From Pseudomonas fluorescens (GTDB taxonomy: Bacteria; Pseudomonadota; Gammaproteobacteria; Pseudomonadales; Pseudomonadaceae), in NCBI RefSeq assembly GCF_902498065.1, contig NZ_CABVIR010000007.1:273160-337159 (forward strand): DNA of 64,000 bases, read 5' to 3'. This document shows positions 40,679-49,588 of this stretch, one piece after another; position 1 is the stretch's first letter, and each line of letters begins with the position of its first letter. Made by a program: the position numbers and the translations under genes. The notes under the pieces were generated by a model that worked only from the letters and a program-made list of their open reading frames with translations, did not search any database and had not been told where the DNA came from.

Positions 40679-41383
40679 TTATTGCGCGGCGATGCTGTAA
40701 CCCTCGAACGCGGTCTGCTGCTGAAGCGCGGTGATGATGTTTTTGCGGTTCACGGCGTGTTCGGTTCCGCTACTGTCCAGGAACGATTCGCTTTCCAGTT
40801 CCGCTTCATCGCCTTCGCCGACAAAGGTAAAGCCGAGGAACTCCAGCGCTTCACGGTCAACGTTCAGTCGCGAGCGCGGAGTGCGCAGCGGCAGCGTGAC
40901 GCTGATGCCGTCCTTGCTGATGGTGAACACTTCGACATCTTTCTTGGCGCGGGCCGTTTTGCTCTTGCCGCTGCTTGGGTTGCTGATGGCCTGATGCGTC
41001 TGGTTCAGCACTTTCAGCGCCAGACCGTAGACAATCTCTTGAAACGCCGGATCGTCCTTGAAGCTGGAAAGGATGCGGCTGATCGAAAATTTGCTGCTCA
41101 GGTCTTCGAGGGCCGCGATGTCGGCTGCCTCGGCATCCTTGAGTTGCTTCAGTTCGCCCATCAGTTCATAGGCTTTGTCGTCGTCGAAGCTGTCGTGGGC
41201 CTGGCGAATCGCGGCGCGCAGCTCGCGGATCTGGTCGCTTTCGCGAGTGGACTGGAAAGCGTCCAGCACCATCTCGGCGATCGTCTTGGCCTGGGGCACG
41301 TGCTGTGAAAGATTGATGGAGTTTTCGTATTCCGCTTTGGACGACAAGGTGACTACGGATTCAGCGGTATTGGAATCGGACAT
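40679..41383 (-). CDS. Unrecognised acidic protein
   Basis: A 234-residue soluble protein of no family I recognise. The N-terminal half (about residues 20-105) is helical and charged, with heptad-like runs (IRELRAAIRQAHDSFDDDKAYELMGELKQLKDAEAADI), suggesting a coiled coil. A Lys-rich linker (SGKSKTARAKKD, about residues 138-150) leads to a beta-rich C-terminal part with TISKDGISVTLPLRTPRSRLNVDREALEFLGF. It has no signal peptide or membrane segment. It is monocistronic with its own terminator. Coding character is like its neighbours, so I believe it is a real gene. Confidence 0.65.
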   Translation of the reverse strand: MSDSNTAESVVTLSSKAEYENSINLSQHVPQAKTIAEMVLDAFQSTRESDQIRELRAAIRQAHDSFDDDKAYELMGELKQLKDAEAADIAALEDLSSKFSISRILSSFKDDPAFQEIVYGLALKVLNQTHQAISNPSSGKSKTARAKKDVEVFTISKDGISVTLPLRTPRSRLNVDREALEFLGFTFVGEGDEAELESESFLDSSGTEHAVNRKNIITALQQQTAFEGYSIAAQ

Positions 41384-41474
41384 TGAAATTTCACTACTTC
41401 TTTTAACTTGGGTTGAGGCGAGAAAGCACTGGGCCTTTTCAGGCCGCCTAATCTATTGGACCGAGGCGGCGTTG

Positions 41475-41984
41475 TCACGGATTCCTGGCGGGAGCGGTCT
41501 TCAGGGATCGGAACATCTGATAAAACCTGATCGAACGTCCGCAGAACAAACCGCTCGCAAAGCCTGATGCACAGGCTTTGAGCAACACCATCGGCAGCGT
41601 GGCCGAGTGTTGCGGATCAACCTCGGCCTGATAGCCAAAGTAATAGCTGACAGCGAAAAACAGCAGGTAGAGCACTAGGGTTTTTGCGGTGCCTGGCACG
41701 ATCAGCCCGGTTTGCGCTTGATCCAGCTCGACACCCTTGCGGGAAAAAATCAGCAGAGCGACGAAACTGCCCGTGATCACTGCCGCCAGCCAGCAACTGA
41801 TTGAGAGGGAGAGGTCGGGCGTCAGATTCAGCGAATACAGCGACCAGCCCAACAAAATCGGCGGTGTGATCAGCAGTGAAGCTTTGCTTTCGTGGCTCGG
41901 GGAAAGGGCTTTGATGCCGAAGTAACAGAGCAGCAGAAATATTGCATATACCCACAGCGGGGTGTTTTCCAGGGTCTTGAGCAT
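41475..41984 (-). CDS. Small membrane protein (DUF6622-like)
   Basis: A 169-residue protein with about five hydrophobic helices: PLWVYAIFLLLCYFGIKAL at the N-terminus, then segments around residues 38-55, 63-82, 100-118 and 128-148. The opening pattern (T-P-x-WV-hydrophobic-Y-FG-x-KAL) resembles the DUF6622 family of inner-membrane proteins. No function is known. It lies alone between the acidic protein gene and the two-component operon. Confidence 0.65.
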   Translation of the reverse strand: MLKTLENTPLWVYAIFLLLCYFGIKALSPSHESKASLLITPPILLGWSLYSLNLTPDLSLSISCWLAAVITGSFVALLIFSRKGVELDQAQTGLIVPGTAKTLVLYLLFFAVSYYFGYQAEVDPQHSATLPMVLLKACASGFASGLFCGRSIRFYQMFRSLKTAPARNP

Positions 41985-42039
41985 CGAACAGCGTCCTTGC
42001 CGAAAAGTGAAGTCGGGATCATAGCGGTTGCGGTAACTA

Positions 42040-43554
42040 TTACCCCGGCGAATTCAGATTCATCGATCGCACCGCCCATTGCTCTGCGGTTTGCTGATCA
42101 ACCGGCAGCGTGAAGCGGAACGTCGCACCGCGCCCGGGCACGTCGACCAGCTGGATATCGCGACCGTGCAGTTGCAGGATCCGATGCACGATTCGCAGCC
42201 CGAGCCCGCCATCGCGCCGCGCGCCGCCGATGTTGAACGGGCGCAGGAACAACCCTTCGCGCAGTTCGGGTGCGATGCCGGGGCCGGTGTCGCTGACGGT
42301 GACTTCGATAAACGGTCCTTGTGGGCGCAGGCTCAGTTCGATGTTTCCACCTTGAGGGGTATGACGCAGGGCGTTGTCGAACAGGTTGGTGAGGACCCGT
42401 TCGATCAACCCCAGGTCTGCGCAAGCGGCCGCCACGTTGGGCGCGAAGCTGGCCTTCAGTTCAACCTGGCGCGCCTCGGCGGTCAGTTCGAATTTCTGGA
42501 AGATGTCCTGCACCAGGTCGGTCAGGGAAAAGCGTTCCAGCACAGGCTGTACAAACCCATGTTCCAGGCGCACCAGCTCCAGCAGCGATTGCGCCAGGCC
42601 ACCAACCTTGCGGCTTTGATCCAGGGCGATGCCGAGGTAGCGGCGGCGGTCGGCGGGGGACAACGTAGCGTCCTTGAGCGACAGGGTTTCCAGATAACCG
42701 TGCAGCGAGGCTAACGGTGTGCGCAAGTCGTGGGAAATGTTCGCCACCAGTTCGCGGCGTTCCTGATCCTGCCGGGTCAGCGAACGCCATTGTTCGCTGA
42801 GGCGCGCCTGCATCTGTCGGAAGGTGGCGTCGAGAATGGCAATTTCATCATGACTGGCGGTCTTTTCCATCGGTGCTGATTCCGGTGGTGTGGCCGGGAC
42901 GCCATCAATGTCGAACTGGCTGACGGTTTCGGTCAGTCGGCGCAAAGGTCGGGTAATCAGGGCAAATGCGGTGAGGCCGGCAATCAGGCACAGCAGTGCG
43001 ACCAACCCGATCGATAGCAACGCGGTATTGAGCGCTGCACTGGTGGCGCCGCGTTCAGCCAGGCGATCGTGGTCCTCACCGAGCAGCACCACATAGAGAT
43101 AACCGGCCGGTTTTCCGTCAACGTTAAGCGGCGCGGCGCTGAACACCTTGCGCGTATCGACGCTACGCGGGTCGTCGCCGAGAATCGGCAGGGCATCGCC
43201 ATTGAGCAGACGCTGGATCGGCGCGAGGTCGATCCGCTGCCGATGAATCCGGCCCTCGGGCGCGGCGCTGCCGACAATCTTGCCCTCGGTGTCGAGCAGA
43301 TACACTTCGACACTCGGATTGACCTGCATCAGCTTGCTGAACAGGTCACGCACGGCATTGGGCATCAGGCCCTGGGTGTCCATCAGCACGGTGTCACGGG
43401 CAATGTGCTGGGCCAGATCCCGCGACAACCCTTGCACCACTTCCTGTTCGTGCATCTTGTTGGAACGCACCTGCATCCAGGCCGAGGTGCCGCAGCACAC
43501 CAGCAACAGCACGGCGAACACCAGCGACAGCCGTTGCGTCAGGGTCAGCCTCAT
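42040..43554 (-). CDS. Sensor histidine kinase next to exported Msr operon
   Basis: A 504-residue membrane kinase: transmembrane helix near residues 8-28, a periplasmic sensor domain of about 140 residues, a second helix near residues 180-205, HAMP, HisKA (ANISHDLRTPLASLHGYLE, phospho-His) and HATPase with N box (NLFDNALRHTPQGG) and G boxes (SDTGPGIAP, GLGLRIV). The ATG overlaps the response regulator stop (ATGA), so the two are co-translated. It is divergent from msrB-dipZ-msrA and probably senses periplasmic oxidative damage, by analogy with MsrPQ control; this is inference. Confidence 0.9.
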   Translation of the reverse strand: MRLTLTQRLSLVFAVLLLVCCGTSAWMQVRSNKMHEQEVVQGLSRDLAQHIARDTVLMDTQGLMPNAVRDLFSKLMQVNPSVEVYLLDTEGKIVGSAAPEGRIHRQRIDLAPIQRLLNGDALPILGDDPRSVDTRKVFSAAPLNVDGKPAGYLYVVLLGEDHDRLAERGATSAALNTALLSIGLVALLCLIAGLTAFALITRPLRRLTETVSQFDIDGVPATPPESAPMEKTASHDEIAILDATFRQMQARLSEQWRSLTRQDQERRELVANISHDLRTPLASLHGYLETLSLKDATLSPADRRRYLGIALDQSRKVGGLAQSLLELVRLEHGFVQPVLERFSLTDLVQDIFQKFELTAEARQVELKASFAPNVAAACADLGLIERVLTNLFDNALRHTPQGGNIELSLRPQGPFIEVTVSDTGPGIAPELREGLFLRPFNIGGARRDGGLGLRIVHRILQLHGRDIQLVDVPGRGATFRFTLPVDQQTAEQWAVRSMNLNSPG

Positions 43555-44267
43555 GGCTGTTCCTCCCGGGCCGCGAATTTGTAGCCACGGCCCCACACCG
43601 TGAGGATGCGCACCGGCTGTGCCGGATCGCTCTCGATCTTGGCCCGCAGACGGTTGATGTGGGTATTGACCGTGTGCTCGTAGCCTTCATGGCTGTAACC
43701 CCACACCGCATTGAGCAGGTCCATGCGCGAGAACACCTTGCCGGGCTGGCGTGCGAAGAAATACAACAGGTCGAACTCCCGTGGCGTGAGGTCGAGTCGG
43801 CGACCGTCAAGGGAGACATCGCGGGTGATCGGATCAATGGCGAGCCCGTCCGTGATCAGGCTGCCGGCGTCCATTTTCAGGTTGCGGGCCATGGCGTCGA
43901 CCCGCCGCAACAGCGCTTTGACCCGGGCGACCAGTTCGAGCATGGAAAAGGGTTTGGCCAGGTAATCGTCAGCGCCGAGTTCCAGGCCCAGTATCCGGTG
44001 TACTTCACTGGAGCGTGCGCTGGTGATGATGATCGGTGTGTAGCGGGCCATGGCGCGGGCGCGGCGGCAGATTTCCAGGCCATCGACGCCCGGCAGCATC
44101 AGGTCGAGGATCAGTGCATCCCAGCTTCCTTGCTGCAGCATGCGCATGCCTTCATCGCCATCGGCGCAGTGCACCACCTCGAACTGCTCATCACGTAGAT
44201 GCAGGCAGATAAGGTCGGCGATATGCAGGTCGTCCTCGACCACGAGGACGCGTTTGGTCGGTTCCAT
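43551..44267 (-). CDS. OmpR-family response regulator
   Basis: A 238-residue regulator with an N-terminal receiver (VEDDLHIADL acidic pair, phospho-Asp in ALILDLMLPGVDGLE, Thr/Ser switch ITSARS, Lys in DDYLAKPF) and a C-terminal winged helix (LDLTPREFDLLYFFARQPGKVFSR ... WGYSHEGYEHTVNTHINRLRAKIE). I use the ATG at 44267; a TTG lies three codons upstream. The gene is first in a two-gene operon and divergent from msrB across a 150-base gap, so the Msr operon is its most likely target. Confidence 0.92.
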   Translation of the reverse strand: MEPTKRVLVVEDDLHIADLICLHLRDEQFEVVHCADGDEGMRMLQQGSWDALILDLMLPGVDGLEICRRARAMARYTPIIITSARSSEVHRILGLELGADDYLAKPFSMLELVARVKALLRRVDAMARNLKMDAGSLITDGLAIDPITRDVSLDGRRLDLTPREFDLLYFFARQPGKVFSRMDLLNAVWGYSHEGYEHTVNTHINRLRAKIESDPAQPVRILTVWGRGYKFAAREEQP

Positions 44268-44417
44268 CAAGCTCAATCCTTCGGCGCAATGAGCGCATTG
44301 TGCGGGTTTTCCGGGGCCAGAGTTATCACGAATTGTTTAACTTCCCGTGAGGATTTGGCGATCAACCCAAGCCTAGGCTGTGTTCCATGAAAGGCACTTT
44401 GGATTTTGGAGACGGCC

Positions 44418-44936
44418 ATGTTTTCACGGCGACAATTTCTTGTAGCGAGCGGCGGGCTGGGGGTTGCAGCCCTGGGGATTGGTGTATTGCCAAAATTTGC
44501 TGCCAGCTCTGCGCTGGTCAGTGAAGCCAGCGCGGCGGAGGTTTTCGAGGTGACGCACACTGACAGTGAATGGCGTGCCCTGCTCAGTGACGAGCAGTAC
44601 GAAATCCTGCGCGAAGAGGGCACTGAACGGGCTTACAGCAGTGCGCTGAACAATGAGCATCGTGATGGGACATTTGCCTGTGCCGGTTGCGATCTGCCGC
44701 TGTTCTCCTCTGCCACCAAGTTCGACAGCCGCACCGGTTGGCCGAGTTTCTGGGCACCACTGGACAAGGCGGTGGCGACCCGCCAGGACCGATCTTTCGG
44801 CGTGCTGCGCGAAGAGGTTCACTGCCGACGGTGTGGCGGTCATCTCGGCCACGTCTTCGACGATGGGCCCAAACCTACCGGTCTGCGCTACTGCATGAAC
44901 GGTCTGTCGATGACCTTCAAACCGCAGGCGGCTTGA
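44418..44936 (+). CDS. msrB: Tat-type exported peptide-methionine (R)-S-oxide reductase MsrB
   Basis: MsrB reduces the R isomer of methionine sulfoxide in proteins. The 172-residue protein begins with a twin-arginine signal (MFSRRQFLVASGG), unusual for cytoplasmic MsrB, and ends its leader near residue 40 (ASAAEV). The zinc Cys pairs CAGC and CRRC and the catalytic Cys in LRYCMNGLSM are present. The ATG has GGAG 6 bases upstream. It is followed by a DipZ-like electron carrier and MsrA, giving a complete exported repair set. Confidence 0.92.
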   Translation: MFSRRQFLVASGGLGVAALGIGVLPKFAASSALVSEASAAEVFEVTHTDSEWRALLSDEQYEILREEGTERAYSSALNNEHRDGTFACAGCDLPLFSSATKFDSRTGWPSFWAPLDKAVATRQDRSFGVLREEVHCRRCGGHLGHVFDDGPKPTGLRYCMNGLSMTFKPQAA

Positions 44937-44970
44937 TTCCTTTTTCTCTCATTTCCTGCAGGTCGATGCC

Positions 44971-46746
44971 ATGTGGCTTCTGGTTCTCGCTTACCTCGGT
45001 GGTGTGCTGACGATCGTCAGCCCGTGCATTCTGCCGGTGTTGCCGTTTGTCTTCGCTCGCACCGGGCAGCTGTTCATGAAGAGCGGCTTGCCGCTGCTGG
45101 CGGGCATGGCGCTTACCTTCGCGCTGGTCGCCTCATTGGCGGCGGTGGGCGGCGGTTGGGTGGTGCAACTCAATCAGTACGGTCGCTGGCTCGCGCTGGT
45201 GTTTGTCGCCCTGTTCGGGCTCACGCTGTTGCTGCCGCAGTTGGCCGAACGTCTGACGCGTCCGTTGGTGGCGGCTGGCAGTCGGTTGTCGGAAGCGGCG
45301 GGCGCCGATGCCCGGCCGCGCCCTGGCGCTTCGTTTCTGATCGGTGTTGCCACCGGCCTGCTCTGGGCGCCGTGTGCCGGGCCAATTCTGGGTCTGTTAT
45401 TAACCGGCGCCGCACTGCAAGGGGCAAGCATCGCAACCACCTTGTTGCTGCTGGCCTACGCTGCCGGTGCCGCCACTTCCCTTGCAGTGGCGTTGCTGCT
45501 GGGCGGCAAGGTTTTCGCCGCAATGAAGCGTTCCATTGGTGCTGGCGAGTGGGTCCGTCGAGGTTTGGGCGTGGCCATGCTGGCCGGCGTAGCGGCGATT
45601 GCTTTGGGGCTTGATACCGGGATTCTGGCGCGGTTTTCCACGGCATCTACCGGTGGTATCGAGCAGGCACTGGTGAGTCGTTTGGCCGGTAAGACTCCGA
45701 ACGGCAGCGGGGCAATGATGGCGAAGGTTCCGGCTGCTGACGGTGCGATGAGCGTGGCTGACAAAGCAGCGGACACACTGCCAGTCGAAGGCAACCTTCC
45801 GCCGCTGGACGGCGCCGTGCAATGGCTTAACTCGCCACCACTCGATGCCCAGGCGTTGAAGGGCAAGGTAGTGCTGGTGGATTTCTGGACTTATTCCTGC
45901 ATCAACTGCTTGCGCACCCTGCCGTATCTAAAGGCCTGGGCTGAAAAATACCGTGATCAGGGGTTGGTGGTGATCGGCGTCCATGCGCCCGAATTTGCTT
46001 TCGAGCGGAACGTTGGCAACGTCTCCAAAGCCATGAAAGACCTGGGTATCAACTACCCGGTGGCCATCGATAATGAATTCAGGATCTGGCGGGCTTTCAA
46101 CAACGAGTATTGGCCGGCCCACTATTTTGCCGACGCCCAAGGGCGCATTCGTTATCACCACTTTGGCGAAGGCGCGTACGCCGAATCGGAACGGGTCATT
46201 CAGCAACTGCTGCGTGAGGCGGGCGCGGCGAAGGTGGCGGACGGGCTGATCAATGCCAGCGCCGAAGGTGTACAGCTCGCGCCGGACATGAACGAAGTGC
46301 AGTCACCGGAAACCTACGTCGGCTACCAGCGTGCCGAGCATTTTGTCGCCGAAACCCGTCTGACGCCCGACAAGGTGACGACCTACAACCCTGTGTCGCA
46401 ACTGGCGCTCAACGACTGGAGCCTGGAGGGGCAGTGGAATGTCGGTCCGGAGCGGGCCACCTCAAGCGCGCCCGCCGGTCGCATTGTCTACCGCTTCCAC
46501 GCGCGTGATTTGCATCTGGTACTGGGCCCCGGCGCAGACGGCAAACCGGTGCGCTTCAAAGTGCTTATTGATGGAAAAGCCCCTGGCGAAGCCCACGGTA
46601 CGGACGTGGCCCCCGATGGCAGTGGCAACGTTACCGAACAACGTTTGTATCAATTGGTTCGTCAGTCCGGCGCTGTCACGGATCGGACCTTCAGCATCGA
46701 ATTTCTCGATCCGGGTGTCTCGGCGTATGCCTTTACGTTCGGTTGA
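44971..46746 (+). CDS. DipZ-like CcdA-thioredoxin fusion supplying electrons to exported Msr enzymes
   Basis: A 591-residue three-part protein. Residues 1-210 are a CcdA/DsbD-type transmembrane domain of about six helices with the redox Cys in VSPCILPVLPF and the second in LWAPCAGPILG. About residues 290-425 form an AhpC/TSA-type thioredoxin domain with CINC (FWTYSCINCLRTLP). Residues 440-591 are a beta-rich C-terminal domain as in mycobacterial DipZ. The role is transfer of reducing power from cytoplasmic thioredoxin to periplasmic partners, here most plausibly MsrB and MsrA, which flank it. Confidence 0.88.
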   Translation: MWLLVLAYLGGVLTIVSPCILPVLPFVFARTGQLFMKSGLPLLAGMALTFALVASLAAVGGGWVVQLNQYGRWLALVFVALFGLTLLLPQLAERLTRPLVAAGSRLSEAAGADARPRPGASFLIGVATGLLWAPCAGPILGLLLTGAALQGASIATTLLLLAYAAGAATSLAVALLLGGKVFAAMKRSIGAGEWVRRGLGVAMLAGVAAIALGLDTGILARFSTASTGGIEQALVSRLAGKTPNGSGAMMAKVPAADGAMSVADKAADTLPVEGNLPPLDGAVQWLNSPPLDAQALKGKVVLVDFWTYSCINCLRTLPYLKAWAEKYRDQGLVVIGVHAPEFAFERNVGNVSKAMKDLGINYPVAIDNEFRIWRAFNNEYWPAHYFADAQGRIRYHHFGEGAYAESERVIQQLLREAGAAKVADGLINASAEGVQLAPDMNEVQSPETYVGYQRAEHFVAETRLTPDKVTTYNPVSQLALNDWSLEGQWNVGPERATSSAPAGRIVYRFHARDLHLVLGPGADGKPVRFKVLIDGKAPGEAHGTDVAPDGSGNVTEQRLYQLVRQSGAVTDRTFSIEFLDPGVSAYAFTFG

Positions 46747-46777
46747 CCGCCACTTCACTGATTCAGGAGTCAGTCTC

Positions 46778-47485
46778 ATGAAAACCCTGCTCACCTTGCG
46801 CCGCACCCTGTTGGGGTTGGTGGCCGCTGGCGTCATCGGCCAATGCTCGGCGTTCTCTTTTGGGTCCGCCGAAGACGCGGTCATCATTCCCGCACCCACC
46901 CTCGACGAAATCACCCAGGCCCGCAGCGAAACCGCCGTGTTCGCCGGCGGTTGCTTCTGGGGCGTCCAAGGTGTGTTCCAGCATGTCAAAGGTGTGAAGA
47001 ACGCGGTGTCCGGTTATGCGGGCGGGGCGGCCAACACCGCTCAATACGAGCGGGTCAGCGACGGCAATACGGGGCACGCGGAATCGGTTGAAGTGACCTT
47101 CGACCCCACTCAGGTCAGCTATGGCACCTTGCTGCAGATCTACTTCTCGGTGGCTCACAACCCGACCGAGCTCAATCGTCAGGGACCCGACCGCGGCACT
47201 CAGTATCGTTCGGCGATTTTTCCGGAAAACAGCGAGCAGCAACGTGTCGCTCAGGCCTACATTGCCCAGCTCGACGCCGCGAAATCGTTCGACAAACCGA
47301 TCGTCACCACACTGGAAACCTACAACGGTTTCTACCCGGCGGAAGAAGAACATCAGGACTTCCTGACTGAGCATCCGACTTACCCGTACATCGTAATCAA
47401 CGATCTGCCGAAAGTGGCGCAGTTGAAAAAGTTGTATCCGGAGCGGTATCAGGAGAAACCGGTGTTGGTGAAGGCGGGGATGTGA
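46778..47485 (+). CDS. msrA: Exported peptide-methionine (S)-S-oxide reductase MsrA
   Basis: MsrA reduces the S isomer of methionine sulfoxide. The 235-residue protein starts MKTLLTLRRTLLG with a signal peptide to about residue 24, then a short linker and the MsrA core with the catalytic GGCFWG. Downstream family segments GTQYRSAIF and EEEHQDFL are present. AGGAG lies 8 bases before the ATG. It ends the msrB-dipZ-msrA operon. A cytoplasmic MsrA would be expected elsewhere in the genome. Confidence 0.93.
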   Translation: MKTLLTLRRTLLGLVAAGVIGQCSAFSFGSAEDAVIIPAPTLDEITQARSETAVFAGGCFWGVQGVFQHVKGVKNAVSGYAGGAANTAQYERVSDGNTGHAESVEVTFDPTQVSYGTLLQIYFSVAHNPTELNRQGPDRGTQYRSAIFPENSEQQRVAQAYIAQLDAAKSFDKPIVTTLETYNGFYPAEEEHQDFLTEHPTYPYIVINDLPKVAQLKKLYPERYQEKPVLVKAGM

Positions 47486-47501
47486 GGGGCGAGAAAAACG
47501 C

Positions 47502-48518
47502 TCAGCCCGAAATCACATTCTTGCCCGCCACTTTTGACCGATACAACGCTTGATCAGCCCTGGCCAGCAGTCCGGTCTGTTGTTCTTCGTCGAAGCGCTG
47601 AGCCACTCCGAAACTGAGAGTCAATTGAAAGTCTCCCACGGGCGGCAAGTCTGCGAGGCTATGGCGAATCGTTTCGACAAGGGTTCTGGCGTCGGCCAGC
47701 GGGGTGTTTGGCAGGACCATGATGAACTCATCACCGCCCCAGCGCGCCAGCAAATCGCCCTCCCGGACGCAGCGCTTCACACTCTCGACCACCTGCACCA
47801 ACGCGGCATCCCCCAGGGCATGACCGTAGTGATCGTTGATGTTCTTGAAGTCGTCGATGTCCATGGCAATCAGCGACAGCGGTTGTCGGAAACGCTGGGC
47901 ACGATCGCATTCAAGGGGAAGGGCTTTGCTCAGGCGATGGCGATTGGCGATCGACGTCAGTGCGTCGGTTTCCGCCAGTTTGCGGTTTTCTTCGAGTTGA
48001 ATCTGCAGTTGTTGGTTGACCCGGGATAACTCTCGAGTGCGTTCTTCGACGATGGCTTCGAGGGACTGATTCCTTCGTTCAAGCGCTTCGAACAGACGCT
48101 TTTTGTCTTCGATGCTGCGGTGCGCACCGACCATGCGCGCCACCGAACCGTCGGCGTTGCGGGCGAGTACATAACCGCGGTCTTCGATCCAGGTATAGCT
48201 GCCATCCTGCTTGCGGCAGCGATACTCGGCCTGATAGCCGGGAGCCCGTTGACTCAGGTAGTCGTCAAACACGGCCATGACCCGTGGGTAATCCTCGGGA
48301 TGTATCACCGATTCCCAAGTGAATACGGTGTTGTCGAGGGAGTGAGGCGGATAGCCGAGCATTTCGTACCAGCCGGGGTTGCGGTAAACGAACCCGGTAT
48401 TGGCGTTCCAGTCCCAGATGCCATCACTGACCAGTTCCAGAATGGTGTGCAGCATGTCTTCGTTTAAATCCGACAGATTCAACTTCAACGCTTCAATATC
48501 CGAGGCCCCATCCATCAC
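47502..48518 (-). CDS. PAS-GGDEF diguanylate cyclase
   Basis: A 338-residue soluble cyclase making cyclic di-GMP. Residues 15-145 form a PAS/PAC sensor (SDGIWDWNANTGFVYRNPGWYEMLGYP). A coiled-coil signalling helix follows (about residues 145-190), then a GGDEF domain with intact RWGGDEF active site. The inhibitory RxxD site is present (REGD five residues before GGDEF), implying feedback inhibition. It converges on msrA with a 16-base gap. Its product could feed Alg44, though nothing ties this cyclase to alginate specifically. Confidence 0.93.
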   Translation of the reverse strand: MMDGASDIEALKLNLSDLNEDMLHTILELVSDGIWDWNANTGFVYRNPGWYEMLGYPPHSLDNTVFTWESVIHPEDYPRVMAVFDDYLSQRAPGYQAEYRCRKQDGSYTWIEDRGYVLARNADGSVARMVGAHRSIEDKKRLFEALERRNQSLEAIVEERTRELSRVNQQLQIQLEENRKLAETDALTSIANRHRLSKALPLECDRAQRFRQPLSLIAMDIDDFKNINDHYGHALGDAALVQVVESVKRCVREGDLLARWGGDEFIMVLPNTPLADARTLVETIRHSLADLPPVGDFQLTLSFGVAQRFDEEQQTGLLARADQALYRSKVAGKNVISG

Positions 48519-48580
48519 CGCTCTCCCTGACTAAAGTGACCCGCCAGTCGAGGAGATTAGTCGAAGGCGCGTTCAGACGG

Positions 48581-49486
48581 CTAGTGCTTGCCCCACATCC
48601 GGATGGCGAAGTCGACGAAACTGCGTAATTTCGGCAAACGGTAGCGATCCTGGGCGTACATCAAGGTCATCGGCCGGCTCGGCGGTAAATAATCCTGCAT
48701 CAATGCCACCAGTTTTCCGTCCTCGAGGTCTTGCTCCACCAATGCATCGGGCAATAGCACGATGCCCATTCCGGTGCGTGCCGCCTGATGCAAACCTGCG
48801 GAGCTGTTGATCAGCATCGGCCCACTGACTGCCACCGCGACCTCGCCTTCAGGCCCGGCCAAGCGCCATTCCTTTTCCACCGAGTGCCAGTCGTCTCCAG
48901 CCGGGTAGGCAAAGGACAGGCAGTCGTGGTGTCGCAGATCGTCAGGTTTTTCCGGGTTGCCCCGACGTATCAGGTATTCCGGTGATGCGCACATCGTCAG
49001 GGTGTACGCAACAAGTGGGCGGGCAATCAGGTTGGTCTGCTCCATGTTGCCCAAGCGAAACGCCACGTCGAAACCGTTTTCGAGCAGGTCCGGGCGCCGG
49101 TTGGTGAGGACTACATCCAGTTTGACTCGCGGACACAGCAGGGCGAATTCGCTCAGTGCCGGTGCCAGTTTTTCTGTGCCGAATGTCAGGGGCGCGGTGA
49201 TGCGCAACGTGCCACTCGGCTCGTCGAGGGCTTGCTCGGCCAGGCGTTCGGAGTCGGCCACCAATCCCAGTACTTCGAGGCAGCGTTGATAGTACGCGGC
49301 ACCAAATTCGGTCAGCCGCTGGCGCCGCGTCGTACGGTTGAGCAAGCGCACACCCAAGCGTTGCTCCAGTGCCCGCAGGTGATTGCCCACCATGGTGGTG
49401 GACATTTCGCACTGAAAAGCGGCCGCGGTCATGCTGCCGGTTTCCACCACTCTTACGTAAACGGTCATTGCCTGGAACAAATCCAT
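48581..49486 (-). CDS. LysR-family transcriptional regulator
   Basis: A 301-residue LysR protein with an N-terminal winged helix (MDLFQAMTVYVRVVETGSMTAAAFQCEMSTTMVGNHLRALEQRLGVRLLNRTTRRQRLTEFG, shortened here to its range, residues 1-60) and a substrate-binding-type effector domain. The body resembles the CrgA/PA-type branch. I use the ATG at 49486. It is divergent from the aminotransferase gene at 49589 with about 100 bases between, the classic arrangement for control of that gene. Confidence 0.9.
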   Translation of the reverse strand: MDLFQAMTVYVRVVETGSMTAAAFQCEMSTTMVGNHLRALEQRLGVRLLNRTTRRQRLTEFGAAYYQRCLEVLGLVADSERLAEQALDEPSGTLRITAPLTFGTEKLAPALSEFALLCPRVKLDVVLTNRRPDLLENGFDVAFRLGNMEQTNLIARPLVAYTLTMCASPEYLIRRGNPEKPDDLRHHDCLSFAYPAGDDWHSVEKEWRLAGPEGEVAVAVSGPMLINSSAGLHQAARTGMGIVLLPDALVEQDLEDGKLVALMQDYLPPSRPMTLMYAQDRYRLPKLRSFVDFAIRMWGKH

Positions 49487-49588
49487 TATCAAGCCCGGCT
49501 TTAAAATGATTGAAGTGTTGCAGCGTTTATCCAGCTCAGATGGCTAACCATACTGCAAAAACACCGACTATTGATGGAGCTTGATGTC

